Assembly (NCBI GenBank): GCA_039000515.1
Contig: JBCFYV010011135.1
Location: forward strand, 16,027,191-16,091,190
Length of the DNA: 64,000 nucleotides
From: Timema cristinae
Taxonomy: Eukaryota > Arthropoda > Insecta > Phasmatodea > Timematidae
Direction: 5' to 3'
A program made the translations under genes and the position numbers. The notes under the pieces were generated by a model. The model worked only from the letters and a program-made list of their open reading frames with translations, was not told the DNA's origin and made no database searches. Below, one piece after another: positions 1-11,559 of this stretch. Every line of letters begins with the position of its first letter. Position 1 is the stretch's first letter.

Positions 1-690
1 ATAGATGGTTAATCTCGTGTCTGGGGCAATATTATTTTTAATAATATCAATAGAAAGCTTGATAGTTTGTTTGTATAACCCATATTTTTTTTCACTGACG
101 CAAAATTAACGTTATCTTATCCCCTTAACCCTTGAAATCATATAAAGCATAGCCCCGCTTTGCGACCATTTACTCATACGACTGTTTCAAATTGAGACTG
201 TAGCCCCAAGTATTAGACATCTCCCTCACTCATATGATGGCTTAGCGACATTACACTCCCAATTTGACTTTTTTTTTTTTTGCCACGTTCTGTAATTTAA
301 AATAAGTTTTATAGAAATAATAAAAAAAATATATTGGTTGCAGACAAAAGGGAAAAGAGAAGTCTTAAAATGGCAATGATTCGCTTTGAGACAGCGCTCT
401 GTAACCTAACATGTATTAGCAGTGTATGCCTGCATTTATCTTGAGTGTGACAGTCTCCTTAGGTGTCCGCACATTTACGAAGAAATGACACTCTGAAAGG
501 CCTTTTTTTTTAAATTGTCAATACCTATTATACAGTAGGATTCTGATGGGAAAAATAAAGCTTTTCAGTTGCTCATTCAGTGAATATTATCTGTTTATGT
601 TGAACGATATTTAGCTCGCCTCGCTTGGTTCCGATTTGGCGTAGCCCACTGTCTCCCAAACATTCAACAATAAATTATCCCTTTAGAGGT
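1..690. other. No recognisable feature
   Basis: AT-rich non-coding sequence with short homopolymers. I see no gene, RNA or clear repeat here. Confidence 0.5.
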
Positions 691-693
691 CAT

Positions 694-973
694 GGTGACC
701 TGGTGGTCTAGGGGTAGGGTGTCAGAGTTCTGTGTTCGAGGTCCGGGGTTCAATCCTCGGTCCCGGCACAGATTTATCTGATTGCCAAACCCTTCCTTCA
801 ACCTCTGACAAGACGTGTATTAATCACAACTTGTGACTGTGTGGAATGACAGGATTCCACCGTGGTTCGGATCCCACGTTAAACTGTAGGTCCTCCATTT
901 CATCTCACAATCACCCTACCATTACACATTAGCGTAAATGCGTATAACTCGAATGGGTAGTAAGACGCGGTGC

Positions 974-1018
<45 letters not shown>
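694..1018 (+). mobile_element. SINE family D, full-length copy (tRNA-Glu-like head)
   Basis: Begins with a tRNA-like head (CTGGTGGTCTAGGGGTA as A box, GGGGTTCAATCCTCGG as B box) that resembles a tRNA-Glu gene. A family-specific body follows (CCTTCACCTCTGACAAGACG, then TTTCATCTCACAATCACC). It ends in the shared 3' domain, an ACTCGAATGGGTAGTAAGACGCG-type hairpin followed by GGTGCTAA, and a (TAA)n tail that is a perfect microsatellite of about 45 bp. This is the reference plus-strand copy for the D family, which has twelve copies in the window. Pol III transcription and LINE-dependent mobilisation are inferred from the class. Confidence 0.88.
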
Positions 1019-1019
<1 letters not shown>

Positions 1020-1449
1020 TTAGGGGTTATGGCTTAACCAACGTAACCATACCAGCTTTTTTTTTAATTAAACAATTATCTGCTTTTAATAAATTACTAG
1101 CATAAGTTCCCGGCCTTACTCGGGGTAATAAAGAAATCCATTACATGGTTACTCCAGGCAACGCTTTTCTTTGCTTCAAACCTAAAGAAAAAACTCTTCA
1201 TTTTATTTCTTATGACCCAGTTATTGATGAATTTAAAAAAAATCAAATTAAAATTTTAAGATTCCAGCATTTAGGTGTACATGTTTGTGCACAGGAGCCG
1301 CTAGTTTTTAAAATTTCAGACCTTTGTGTGTGGTAGATACCGCTTATCATAGACAGACTCTTCATTTTATTAATTTAGATGAACGCTCGTTCCATATTTT
1401 AATAAAGTTTTAAGGTAGGAGTATAAGAATTGTGAGAAAAGATCAGGTT

Positions 1450-1602
1450 TTTTTTTGTAATTTTTATTGAAAAACATTTTTTTGGCACAAAATAATAAAA
1501 TATTGCTCCAGTAAAAACCTAAGAGTATGATTTTCAACATTTATTAAATATCTGTCAAGGGTGTCCTGGAATTCAAAGACAACTTTTTCTCTTAATTTAA
1601 AA

Positions 1603-1660
<58 letters not shown>

Positions 1661-1995
1661 GCACCGCGTCTTACTACCAGTTCGGGTTATACGCACTTAT
1701 GCTAATGTGTAATGGTACGGTGATTGTGAGATGAAATGGAGGACTTACAGTTTAACGTGGAATCCGAACCACGGTGGATGCCTGGCATTCCCCACATTCA
1801 CAAGATGTCTTGTCAGAGGTGAAAGAAGGGTTAATTTAAAAAGTTTCTCGTCTATTGACACTATGCTAATAACTGATATTCAACAACTGTTGATATCACC
1901 ATATGAAGAAAATTAAACTCTATGCTCCTACTGTACTATATTTTATTTTTATTTTGGCCAAACAAACTTTTGCTATAAAAACTGTAAAAACACTG
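1450..1995. repeat. Foldback element M, copy 1, split by a SINE
   Basis: Left arm has ATATTGCTCCAGTA and TTGAATATCTGTCA-like segments. The right arm, after the SINE at 1604-1830, has TGATATTCAACAACTGTTGA, GAAGAAAATTAAACTCTATG and a degenerate copy of the same end in inverse. Removing the SINE restores a foldback unit of about 320 bp. No coding capacity. Confidence 0.7.
1592..1842 (-). mobile_element. SINE family D, 5'-truncated, with 12-bp target duplication
   Basis: The SINE body (1604-1830) lies on the minus strand, so its (TAA)n tail reads as (TTA)n at the left. TTAATTTAAAAA occurs at 1592-1603 and again at 1831-1842, a 12-bp target-site duplication. The tRNA head is missing, so insertion was 5'-truncated as in target-primed reverse transcription. 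It is younger than the foldback element it splits. Confidence 0.87.
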
Positions 1996-2321
1996 ACCTT
2001 GGGCCTAACTCACGTTATTTACACTCTCACCTTAAGATAGCCCCTTTAACCCTGTGGATGGTTTGATTTCTGTATTACTTATGTCACGCATCACCCAGTC
2101 ATTTGATGACAACTTTCTGTGGTTGACTAAAAAACTGTACTAAAATACCGCCTTATTGTAGTCCTAGTTTATCTTTACATACACACCTTATATATACTGT
2201 ACATAAATATATTTACTAGAATATTACATTAAACTTATATATAAAGAGAAATATGCCAAAGATGATGCAAACTAGCGTTTTATTGAAACCCTTTCCTTTC
2301 CAAATATATTGTATATCTATA

Positions 2322-2761
2322 TCTATACTAATATTATAAAGAGGAAAGATTTGATTTTTTGTTTGTAATGGATAAACTCAATATCTACTACTGGACCTAT
2401 TTTAAAAATTCTTTCACCAATATAAAGCTATATTATCAGCGAGTAGCATAGGCTATATTTTACTTTGAAAATTTAATTTATTACTCATAAAAGTGTCGAT
2501 AGTATATTATATAGTCGTTGGAAAAAAAAGTTGTTGAAGGGAAAGTGGGGTTGGTGAAAGGGTTGGGGGGTAGGGTGAGGAAAGAGGAATGAGTTGAAAA
2601 TAGGAGGGAGGATAAAAAGAGGGAGGGGGCTATATACAGTGATGGTAGGACTGTATTAAAAAAAGTAAAAAAAAGTTTTGTTTTTATATTGACATGATGG
2701 ATGATTTGAAGCTTTGTTTTACAGGATTTTTTACAATATTTTTTACGGGGAAGGGGGCTAG
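2322..2761 (+). mobile_element. Helitron-like non-autonomous element H, copy 1
   Basis: Starts with TC (TCTATACTAATATTATAAAG) after an A and ends with CTAG before a T. These are Helitron termini: 5' TC, 3' CTRR, insertion between A and T. The interior has ACTCAATATCTACTACTGGA and a purine-rich GGGAGGGGG stretch. A second copy lies at 61817-62256 in the same orientation. I could not identify the expected 3' sub-terminal hairpin, so the Helitron call is tentative. Confidence 0.55.
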
Positions 2762-5734
2762 TATAAATATATATATTTGTATGAAAATATCTCAAGCATT
2801 ACGCCCATAGTAAGATTTAATTTGTTTGTACAATTATATATTAAAAAAGTGTACAGTAAACTGAAGTTTATACTAAAAGGTAGCAAAGCTTACCTTGACA
2901 GGTTATACTATGGTGCATCTTATAAGATAGGGTCATAGTGTAATTGATCAAGGTGGGAAATCTTTTGGAGTATACCAAGAGTATTCTCTGAGGATTATAA
3001 TTAAGGAAATCAGCCGTATCTGACTCAAATTCGAATAAAATGAAAAATTACACCCGGACATTGGAACCTAAACCCCCCACTCACCCCACCAAATAAATAA
3101 TTTTGACTTGTCATATTTATTTTTCTATAATATTATATTTCAATATTTCATTTTTTTATGCTTTTTCGTAAAATTTATCACAAGCGCAAAATTTATCCCA
3201 AGCTAAACTGGAAATTCCCTAATCGGATCCCTATCTGTTCATTTATTGTGCTCGATATGTGCCGCTAGGGGCGCTGTTAGCCTGGTAGCACGTGGAGTTC
3301 GACATTCTATGGCTATAAAATATTAACGTAGCCTTTACTTTTGGCAAACCGGAAATACTAAATATCTGCACACGGTACAGTTGACTTTTTGACAGAAAAA
3401 TTAACATTTATCTTCTATTGACAATATTTTTTTTTTAGATAAAATAGTAACATAATTGGCACAGGATCCCCAAAAGTGTTAATCCGGTCCTGGAGCTGAT
3501 GCTCAGACACTGAGCTATCCAGGGATCGTACCCTGTTCAGATTGTTTGTTTGATCTATTTCCATTGAATGTCGTTTTCCCGTTCGCTTGAATTAAACTAA
3601 ACCATTATAATGGGCTAATTTTGAGCTATTAATGGCTATCAGTGGTTGAAACTTACTACCCAAAGCGAGTATTTCAGGTTTGGATGTGAGGTTTGTGAGT
3701 TAAGGTAAGAATCTTCTGTTTTTTTTTTAAATAGTTTTGGGTGGTAAAAATAAAAGAAATATATTTTTCTTATATTAATTCATGTGTATCACAAATTAAT
3801 ACGTGACTACGGCCTAGAAGATTAGTCCAGGGTTAGATTCCTGTATCTTAGTTGTAATTTTTCATTTAATTGAATTACTTCAGTATACTCAATTTTTTTT
3901 TTTTAAGCATGGACATATCTGACAGAAAAAGCTGCTACATATACTTTCACATATTCATGTGTGAAGTCATGTGTTTTGTCCCTTGTGGTAGATAGTATCA
4001 ATATCTACAAAATAACATTAATAATACAAAATATTATCAATATTGCCAAAAAAAAATATGTCATATAATCCAAAAGATGATCCAAATGTATATTCGTAAT
4101 AAAATTAAGAATACTTTAATTTAATGTTCTACACATAGTAATTTGAACAATTATCGAATATTTGTCATTAACATAGTGGTATTTCAATATAAGCTATTTA
4201 ATTAAAGGGAGAGAAAAATATATGTTCAAATTAGACAATGACCGTATCAAATATTCAAAAACTGGTAAAATTACTTTGTTTAGAAAATTAAATTAAATGT
4301 GTTTACACAAGAACCATTTTATTTATTTTGGAAAAAAAAAAGTTGTCATTAAAACTGAGAAATTACGGGCATTTATTTGTGTTCCCTTTCATCCCAAACT
4401 AAGGTCATTCAACAATAAAAAATTACTAAGATTTCTAGAACCTAAAACATCTTAGCAGGGAATTAACATAGTTGGGGTTGTTTTTTTTTAAAAGATAGCA
4501 AACAGCAATGTCTCAGATCATTCCAGCAACACCGACCATATAAAGAATCCAGCGTCCGCTTTACCTGGGTGTGTCATTAGTTGGGATTATCTGACCTTCT
4601 GCCTCAGCCGGGCATATTATGTTCTGCTAGTCGGCGTTGTCTCTACAATCAGTACAGTCAAAACAAGAAATTCATTATATAAATATTTCAATAATATTTT
4701 TGCAATGATCATTTCGGATAAATTACTAAAATTAACAAGTAGAGCTAAGTTTGAAAAATAAATTAATTCTAAATAACAACATTGCGTACTATCAAATGAG
4801 AGAAAATCAAATTTTTGAGGAATAAAAGACCAGTATTTATATATATTTAAAAGTAGTAAAATTTTTCCACTTTTAAAGTGCTTATGTGCATTAAAAACTA
4901 TTTTTCTTTTACATATTATAAATATTTGAGTGTGTACACCTAATATAAATGTCTGGTTGTACTAAATTTCAGCCCCATAAATTAAATACGATACACGAAA
5001 AGAATAAAATAACAAGATTGACCCCTTATGGCTCGCGAACTTTAGAGATTTGTAATAATTGAAAAGATATTTAAAGCTTATAAATTATACACTTGTTAAA
5101 ATTATGCAATAAAATTTTTACTATCAAATGACTTAAAGGCACTTTTAATATTAGGTGTTGTGTATTTCTACAGATCCATTGCCTTATCCAAATTAATTCT
5201 ATAGAATATCCTATCAGGAAATCTAATTTTTTTTTTTTATTCTGAAACTTCATCTTCCATCAATTACATTTGAGGCTCCCCTGGTCCCCTGATCCTTTCC
5301 GCTTTATCTTCTAGAAAACCACTCAATAAGTAATTTCTTCATAATGTGACCAGTCCCCCATTTCTTTTCCGTGTAGGTTCCTATTACCAGAATTGTTTTA
5401 TTTTCATTTTATTTTCTTAGAACTTCTTCCTTAACCATCCAACCTGTCTTGTCCACTTTATCCTCTCTGTCATCCATCTGCCATCTGTCTGCCATCGCCT
5501 TGATACGTATCCTTATCATTTGCATTGGGAGGACGTGGAGAAGTGATGATCGTTCCGAATTGTCACCAAGGATACCGATGCACCTCTTATACTCCCTTGA
5601 ATCAAAGGACGGAAGTAATACGTCGTCGACACATCCTTAGTAAGATGTTTTACTGGCAGCTGTTTTATTATTCTCTTTCCGTTTGCTAGAGTTAATCACT
5701 TTATAGTGTAAGCCATTATAAACTATACTGATCG
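2762..5734. other. No gene; unassigned AT-rich sequence
   Basis: No coding frame of substance. A tRNA-like remnant of family I (CTGAGCTATCCAGGGATCG) is visible around 3476-3535. The stretch 5260-5650 is less AT-rich and may be an eroded transposon, but I could not identify a protein in it. Confidence 0.4.
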
Positions 5735-5835
5735 CTAAAGCAGACATGTTTTATATAATTTCAATTTCATTTTCCTTTATTATAGTGCTGGCCAACAGTC
5801 TTAGGACCTATAACAGGCCAGCACTGAAAAGTACA
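5735..5835 (-). repeat. Dispersed repeat L, copy 1 (hairpin-bearing 3' end)
   Basis: Carries a conserved hairpin whose 9-bp stem is GTGCTGGCC / GGCCAGCAC, next to ATAATAAAGGAAAATGAAAT read on the minus strand. The same module lies in the opposite orientation at 21760-22017, where it runs into a (TTA)n tail. This looks like the 3' end of a LINE or SINE. Confidence 0.55.
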
Positions 5836-5845
5836 CAAGTACCTC

Positions 5846-5850
<5 letters not shown>

Positions 5851-5922
<72 letters not shown>
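5851..5922. repeat. (TA)n microsatellite
   Basis: Uninterrupted TA dinucleotide of about 72 bp, inside the L-type repeat. Apparent Tyr-Ile reading frames across it on both strands are artefacts. Confidence 0.97.
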
Positions 5923-5926
<4 letters not shown>

Positions 5927-5989
5927 CACGAGAAAATAAGATAAACAATAATAGATAAATAATTATACATACCGATAAATAGTATTTTT

Positions 5990-6165
5990 TATTATTATTT
6001 AGCACCGCGTCTTACTACCCGTTCGGATTATACGCTTTTTAAGTACTAATTACGCTAATGGATTAGGAATTGGTAAGGTTAAATTAGAGGAAGTGAACCC
6101 GCATTTGAGTGGAAAGAGAGAGTGGAAAACCATTTAGGGAAAATCATCCCCAGTTCACCCGACAG
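5990..6165 (-). mobile_element. SINE family A, 5'-truncated copy
   Basis: Minus-strand copy starting with the shared 3' domain (TTAGCACCGCGTCTTACTAC) and extending through GAACCCGCATTTGAGTGG to CCCAGTTCACCCGACAG. The tRNA head is missing. Confidence 0.85.
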
Positions 6166-6190
6166 AGATAAATGGTTACGACAAAACCGT

Positions 6191-6480
6191 AAGTAATAAA
6201 ACCCACCTCGGTGGCGTAGTTGGCTAACGCGCTTGTCGTGTTGAGCTCGACTGCTGAGGACGGGGAGATCGAGGTTCGAATTTCGGTCGGGTGAACTGGG
6301 GTGGTTTTTCCTAAATGGTTTTACACTCTCCCTCTACGCAAATGCGGGTTCACTTCCTCTAATTCAACCTTCCCAATTCCTAATCCATTAGAGTAATTAG
6401 TACTTAAAGCGTAGGTAACCCGAACGGGTAGTAAGACGCGGTGCTAAGTATTATTATTATTATTATTATTAAGTAATAAA
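6191..6480 (+). mobile_element. SINE family A, full-length, with 10-bp target duplication
   Basis: The element runs 6202-6470 and is flanked by AAGTAATAAA at 6191-6200 and 6471-6480. Head: TGGCGTAGTTGGCTAACG (A box) and GAGGTTCGAATTTCGG (B box). Middle: CTCCCTCTACGCAAATGCGG and CACTTCCTCTAATTCAACCT. 3' end: ACCCGAACGGGTAGTAAGA, GCGGTGCTAA and (TAT)n. It lies just right of an oppositely oriented truncated copy. It is a good reference copy for the family. Confidence 0.92.
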
Positions 6481-7540
6481 GAATAAAAAAATAGCAATAA
6501 TAACAAATAACTAAATAGTAGTAAAGCATACATATTTTATAAGCAGTGACAATATTCAAAAAATAAATCAGAATATGGTAAATTTAAATATTATAGGCAG
6601 AAGAATCTCTACATGATCAATGGGAGTTCCTTAAATAACTCTCTAAGTTTAGCCTTTCTTTCATAATAGAGGTAAAATTCAACAAATCTAAAAAGTGTTT
6701 TATCTCTAAAATTTATTATTCAATCTACGTCTAAAATTTACCAAAAGTAAAAAAAAATTCTTGGCCTATCTTTTCGTAAAAACAATGGAAAAACAGACGA
6801 CGCAAACAATAAAAGAGTGATGATTTTATACGCCGTGTTTATTAGGGCCGATATATGGTGTTTGACATTAGTTTCTAAGATCATCGGTAGATAGTAGCAC
6901 TACAATACCAAGGATGTATCAAGGCTCGTTGTCGTTCGAATTGGCTGATACAGTCTTCGATCAAAAGTGTGCGGCGAGTGTGAATTTATCAAGTATCTAA
7001 TTTAAGGATGATTCCAAGGATCCTGGAGATTATTAGGATACAACTCTAGTCAGTAGCATCCTCTTCAGAATCTAAAATTCACAAGACCTGTCATGTACAC
7101 TATCAATATAGAAGACTTTTCTTGAATGCACATTTTGGAATTTGACTAGTATGCGTCAAAATGTATTTTGTTTCTCCTCTTCTTTGACTCCTACCCCCAC
7201 GAAACCCCTATGTTTGATGGGATTTAAATAATGTCGACTAAAAAAAATTGTGTCGCGTGCTTGTCTATCATAAACTTTTTGCAATGGTGAAACCTGATCA
7301 TTTATACACGTGAGGTTGGTAACAGTGACTTCGATCTAAGTAGAAAGGAGCGGCGAGAGAAAAAATACCTCTCCCTTCTTACTTTAGCCTTTATTCCATT
7401 GTGGTAACTTGTGAGCCAATTTGAATTCACCCATTCGTAGAATCATCACATTTATATTTTAGAAGTCAGTATTGTTTTGTTTGTTGCTGATGGAGGCTTG
7501 AATCTTGCTCAGGCATACTTAGGTTATTTTTAAGAAACTG
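6481..7540. other. No recognisable feature
   Basis: Non-coding sequence with no motif or repeat I can name. Confidence 0.4.
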
Positions 7541-7544
7541 TTTC

Positions 7545-7640
7545 ATACTCTCCCTTGAAACAAATGCTGATACATTTCCACCTAACTCCTCCTTATTATA
7601 CCATTAGTATAAAAATGCGGTAGTCCCCAGACGGGTGCAG
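7545..7640 (+). mobile_element. SINE family B remnant
   Basis: Old, diverged 3' half (CATACTCTCCCTTGAAACAAATGC, then CCATTAGTATAAAAATGCGG and CAGACGGGTG). Matches the B-family order without a usable head. Confidence 0.45.
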
Positions 7641-8970
7641 TTCAGTTTTCATGGAAAGGGACTTCTCACACGGCTAGAAAAACTAGTAAACTAAAATTTT
7701 CATAGTAAGGACTTTATATGGCATCTAGAGAAGTTACTAAAATCCTATTTCCATATAAAGGGCCTTTTATAAAATAAATTAAATATTGTAGTCAATATGA
7801 CATCATACAACATTATTAGTGCTATTTTATAGTTCTTGATAATATCTATGAAATGTTACAGGTATATTTCACATGGTTTGACATATGAACCTACGAAAAT
7901 TTTTGTTTTAGTACATTCTTTATACAGTAAAAAAGGTTTATTTAAATATAGATCAGTCTTTTTTCTTGTCTTATAGAAGAGGCTACGACGGTTCCTACAT
8001 TTTATCTCGTGGCTTCAATAAACTTCAATAGCAAGTAGGCCTACATACTAGAAGCTTGATCAGCTGTTACTCTGATTTGTTTTGAATAAAAAGTTGGATT
8101 TAGGTGTAAAAAGTAGTCAAATAAAATTTATTTTTGCTTAAAAATTGTAACAAATCAACTATTATTTTCTTATTATTTAAGTGTTATGGTGAAACAAATA
8201 GAAAAACTACTGATTAAATGTTTGTACAGCAAACAAACTAAATAAAAGACGTCTAAAAAAAGTAATTTAGTTCACTTAAACATAGTTTATTTTTCTTCTT
8301 CTTATAATGATACTGTTTTTGACCCCTCTCATATATTTAAAAATTCATGGATGAAGGTATTTTATTCAATATACTGTATGCAAAATATCCTCTTAATACC
8401 TCGTCCATAGAGAATCACGCAATTTTCAGAATTAATGTCAATAGATTACACCATAAAATTTATTTTTTTTCTTTCAAAAATCAACTCCGTAGTGTTTACC
8501 AAAAAAGCAAGTGACGCTAGCTCCCTCTACCCAATAGGAAGCTAGCCTTTACAACACCTGTCACCAGGACTCTTTCTATTAGTTGGTTTTTACACTGGAG
8601 ACAAGAGGTTCAAGAGGCAAGGGGTAGGTCATATATAAGCCGCTTGTGCGTATGAATCCATAGAGAACTCGGTAATATATCAAAGATAACTACTATCAGT
8701 GCCGGTGGAAGAAAAGCAGTAACATGAATTAGCATAGCATATGGTAATCAGTACGTGGAACGTGTATTATCATACAAAAGCAATCCGTAATTTCACAAAA
8801 AATTGTATCATTTAATATCAAATCTTCAGCACCAAGAGTGCAATGATCTAAGTAATAGTGTGCAAATTTAAAGGTCTTACTTATTTCATAAGTGTAAGAA
8901 TTACAATTAATCTGATGGCAGAACCGTACACAAGTGCCCAGTAAAACATACTCGTGCCCATCGCGATCCC
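7641..8970. other. No recognisable feature
   Basis: AT-rich, non-coding. Nothing supportable beyond short homopolymers. Confidence 0.4.
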
Positions 8971-9360
8971 AATATCACTATAATTGGCGCTCGATCACGG
9001 GGTTATAAATACCAATTATCTCATCAAATACCCAATATCAAGATAATTGGCTCTCAATCACGAGGCTATAAATACCAATTATCTCATCAAATAATCCCCT
9101 ATCAATATAATTGGCGCTCGATCACAGGGCTATAAATACCAATTATCTCATCAAATACCCAATATCAATATAATTGGCGCTCGATCACAGGGCTATAAAT
9201 ACCAATTATCTCATCTAATACCCAATATCAATATAATTGGCGCTCGATCACAGGGCTATAAATACCAATTATCTCATCAAATACCCAATATCAATATAAT
9301 TGGCGCTCGATCACAGGGCAATAAATACCAATTATCTCATCAAATAATCCCACATCACAA
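8971..9360. repeat. 63-bp tandem array, about six units
   Basis: Units begin at about 8971, 9034, 9099, 9161, 9224 and 9287 and are 63 bp long. One junction (TCAAATAATCCCC) is slightly longer. Each unit has ATAATTGG and its complement CCAATTAT about 25 bp apart, so every unit can form a stem. The loop contains GGCTATAAATA, a TATA-like string. The units are nearly identical, differing at a few positions such as CACGGGG versus CACAGGG. There are no unique spacers, so it is a satellite and not a CRISPR array. Confidence 0.92.
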
Positions 9361-9571
9361 TAATCGGCACCCATCGTGGGCCGAGAACACAATATTCTTC
9401 CGTAAGGGAAATATTTGCCTTTGGTCACTTTATAGTCTCTATGATATCTGGTTCAAACATATAGTTTATAAATGGTTTTTGATTTACTTAACTAAGAAAA
9501 CCATTTTTATTTATTGGAATTTCATAATTATGTATTTATTTTTACATAACCTCATCTTTGGTACTTCCGGT

Positions 9572-9800
9572 TAGTTCTATACGCCTACATGATAATTACT
9601 CTAATGGCGTAGGTATGAGGAAGGAAGCATTTTGAAAGTAATCCACCCACATTTGCGTGGAAGGAGAGTAGAAAACCATCAAGGAAAAACCACCCTCAGT
9701 AGACGCAACCGGGATTCAAACCTTGATCTCCCAATCATCAGCGAGCCAGTCTAACAATCGTGAGAGTGAAGCCTTAGACCATTTGGTAACTGTAGTGATT
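9572..9800 (-). mobile_element. SINE family B, minus-strand copy
   Basis: Reads TACGCCTACATGATAATTAC, CCACATTTGCGTGGAAGGAG, AAAAACCACCCTCAGTAGAC, then a B-box remnant (GGGATTCAAACC) and GTGAGAGTGAAGCCTTAGACC. The last motif is the complement of a tRNA-Leu-like A-box region. Confidence 0.7.
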
Positions 9801-11039
9801 CGTAATTATGTTAGTTAGATTTTAAAGGTTAGATGCATTTAAGTGGGGGAAAACTCTATTTTATTTTATTTTGCGTATGTACTATAGGTTTTTTTTTAAA
9901 TGTTTAAATGTACTTTAAATATGTTTTGTTGATGATTTCAATATTTTAACTAAAAGTTGGTAAAACAAAGGTTCCTTTTCAAACCGTACAAATTCATTCG
10001 CTGCATTTCACTCATTAGGTGATCGTTAAAAGTTTATTGTGGGTGGATGTAGATCAAAGGAAGGAACTATAGGAAATAGTTACCTTATTACATCCGGTCG
10101 TTATTCGAACCCTGGCCTTCCTGTCACCAGTCAATCTATGACACACACACACACAAAATCATGTGAGCATTTTGTCTTGTGCTATTCTATTCCTACAAAG
10201 AAGTGACTTAGTGGAAGGCCTCATCGTTTATACAACTTCTGTTTTACTATCGTTAAAAAAAAAACCACGGTAATATTTTATTAACATGTCTATCCATCTA
10301 AGACGCATGTATATTTTATTTGTGGGGTGTGGCGGGGTTTGAAGGGGAATGGGTACCACGACTGCTTTTATAATTTATAATTCCTCCCACCGTATTTTTC
10401 ACAAGACAATGAACGTATCAACTAATGCACTTTTTTTTTTTTAACTGCAGCTAAGACGAGGGGCTATAACGTCATTACATTTTAACTACCGGTAACCCTA
10501 ACCCATCCTATAAGCCCCCCACCCCCTTGTAAAATAATATAAAGGTAGCCAACCCGTGAACCCCCTCCCCCTTTTCCTTCCTTGCGTTAAGGCTAAGTCT
10601 GTATTATCACATCATTGCATTCCATCCTCTTTTACTTCTTGCTAATTAAAACCTCAGTGCGCCTATCAATTAGGTTTTACAGCCGGTGTTTTTTTTCTGA
10701 ATGTCCTTTGATGTTACCGCCACGGACAACCCTCTCCTCCTAACTCCCCCCCGCCCCCCTCTTCCTATAACCATGCCGCCTTGTAAATACCTACCTCACT
10801 CTCTCTATTGTCATGATAGTATTGCCTTCTTCTTTTCTTCTCGAACTTCCACGGAGGATGCTGCTACGTTTTATATCCCTATCTTAAGGCTGAGAGTCAC
10901 AACGGACTATGTCCTTTGTTCCTCGTCCAGTGTGGCTCAGTGGATCGAGGTTCATAAGTCTGAATCGCAGCCTCGACCCATGGCTCTTGCAGACGTTAAG
11001 GTGGGGGTTTAGGGGACGTGAGGAAAGGCTATTCAGTTG
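9801..11039. other. No gene; unassigned
   Basis: Contains a short (AC)n run at 10140-10155 and C-rich stretches near 10510-10760. A weak tRNA-like string (GTGTGGCTCAGTGGATCGAGG with TCGAATCGCAGCCTCGACCC-like sequence near 10930-10985) may be an eroded SINE head. Confidence 0.35.
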
Positions 11040-11530
11040 TTTTTTCAGTTAAAATAAACCAAATATTGCTCCAGTACAATAGATTATTATTATTATTAGC
11101 ACCGCGTCTTACTACCCGTTCGGGTTGTACGCACTTACGCTAATGTGTAATGGTAGGGTGATTGTGAGATGAAATGGAGGACCTACAGTTTAACGTGGAA
11201 TCCGAACCACGGTGGAGGCCTGGCATTCCCCCCATTCACAAGATGTATTGTCATAGGTGTAGGAAGGGTTTGGTAATCAGATAAATCTGTGCCGAGACCG
11301 AGGATTGAACCCCGGCCGCCAGCACAGAAGTCTGACACCTTACCCCTAGACCACCAGGTCACCCAGTACAATAGAGTTTAATTTAATTTACTTGCTGATA
11401 TCAATAGTTGTTTAATATCTGTCATGAGCAAAGCAGCATAAGATGAGAAACTTTTTAAATGAAGAGTAAAAGCTGTAATTAAATTTCAGGACACTCGTCC
11501 CTTCCATCCTCCCCTTAAGATGAGAATGTA
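11040..11530. repeat. Foldback element M, copy 2, split by a SINE
   Basis: ATATTGCTCCAGTACAATAG at the left, then, after the SINE, GATATCAATAGTTGTTTAATATC, CATGAGCAAAGCAGCATAAG and TTTTTAAATGAAGAGTAAAAGC. These match the M arm and spacer. The far end is eroded and merges into another M copy. Confidence 0.6.
11071..11375 (-). mobile_element. SINE family D, full-length, with 13-bp target duplication
   Basis: CCAGTACAATAGA is present at 11071-11083 and 11363-11375, bracketing the SINE (11084-11362). The element reads (TTA)n, TAGCACCGCGTCTTACTACC and the D body, and ends with the complement of the tRNA-like head (CCCCTAGACCACCAGGTCAC). It interrupts foldback element M. Confidence 0.93.
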
Positions 11531-11559
11531 GAAAACAACTAAAAAAGGTCAGTGTTTTT

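Noticed and set aside
1464..1664. Poly-isoleucine reading frame
   Set aside because: It is the (TTA)n tail of a SINE read on the minus strand, not a gene. The same applies to the frame at 25959-26285.
5449..5640. Possible small gene or LINE fragment
   Set aside because: Base composition is higher in GC than the surroundings, but no frame gives a recognisable protein on either strand.
5746..5970. Tyr-Ile repeat proteins on both strands
   Set aside because: They are translations of the (TA)n microsatellite.
8971..9360. CRISPR-like array
   Set aside because: Units are contiguous with no unique spacers, 63 bp long, in an animal genome. It is a tandem satellite.
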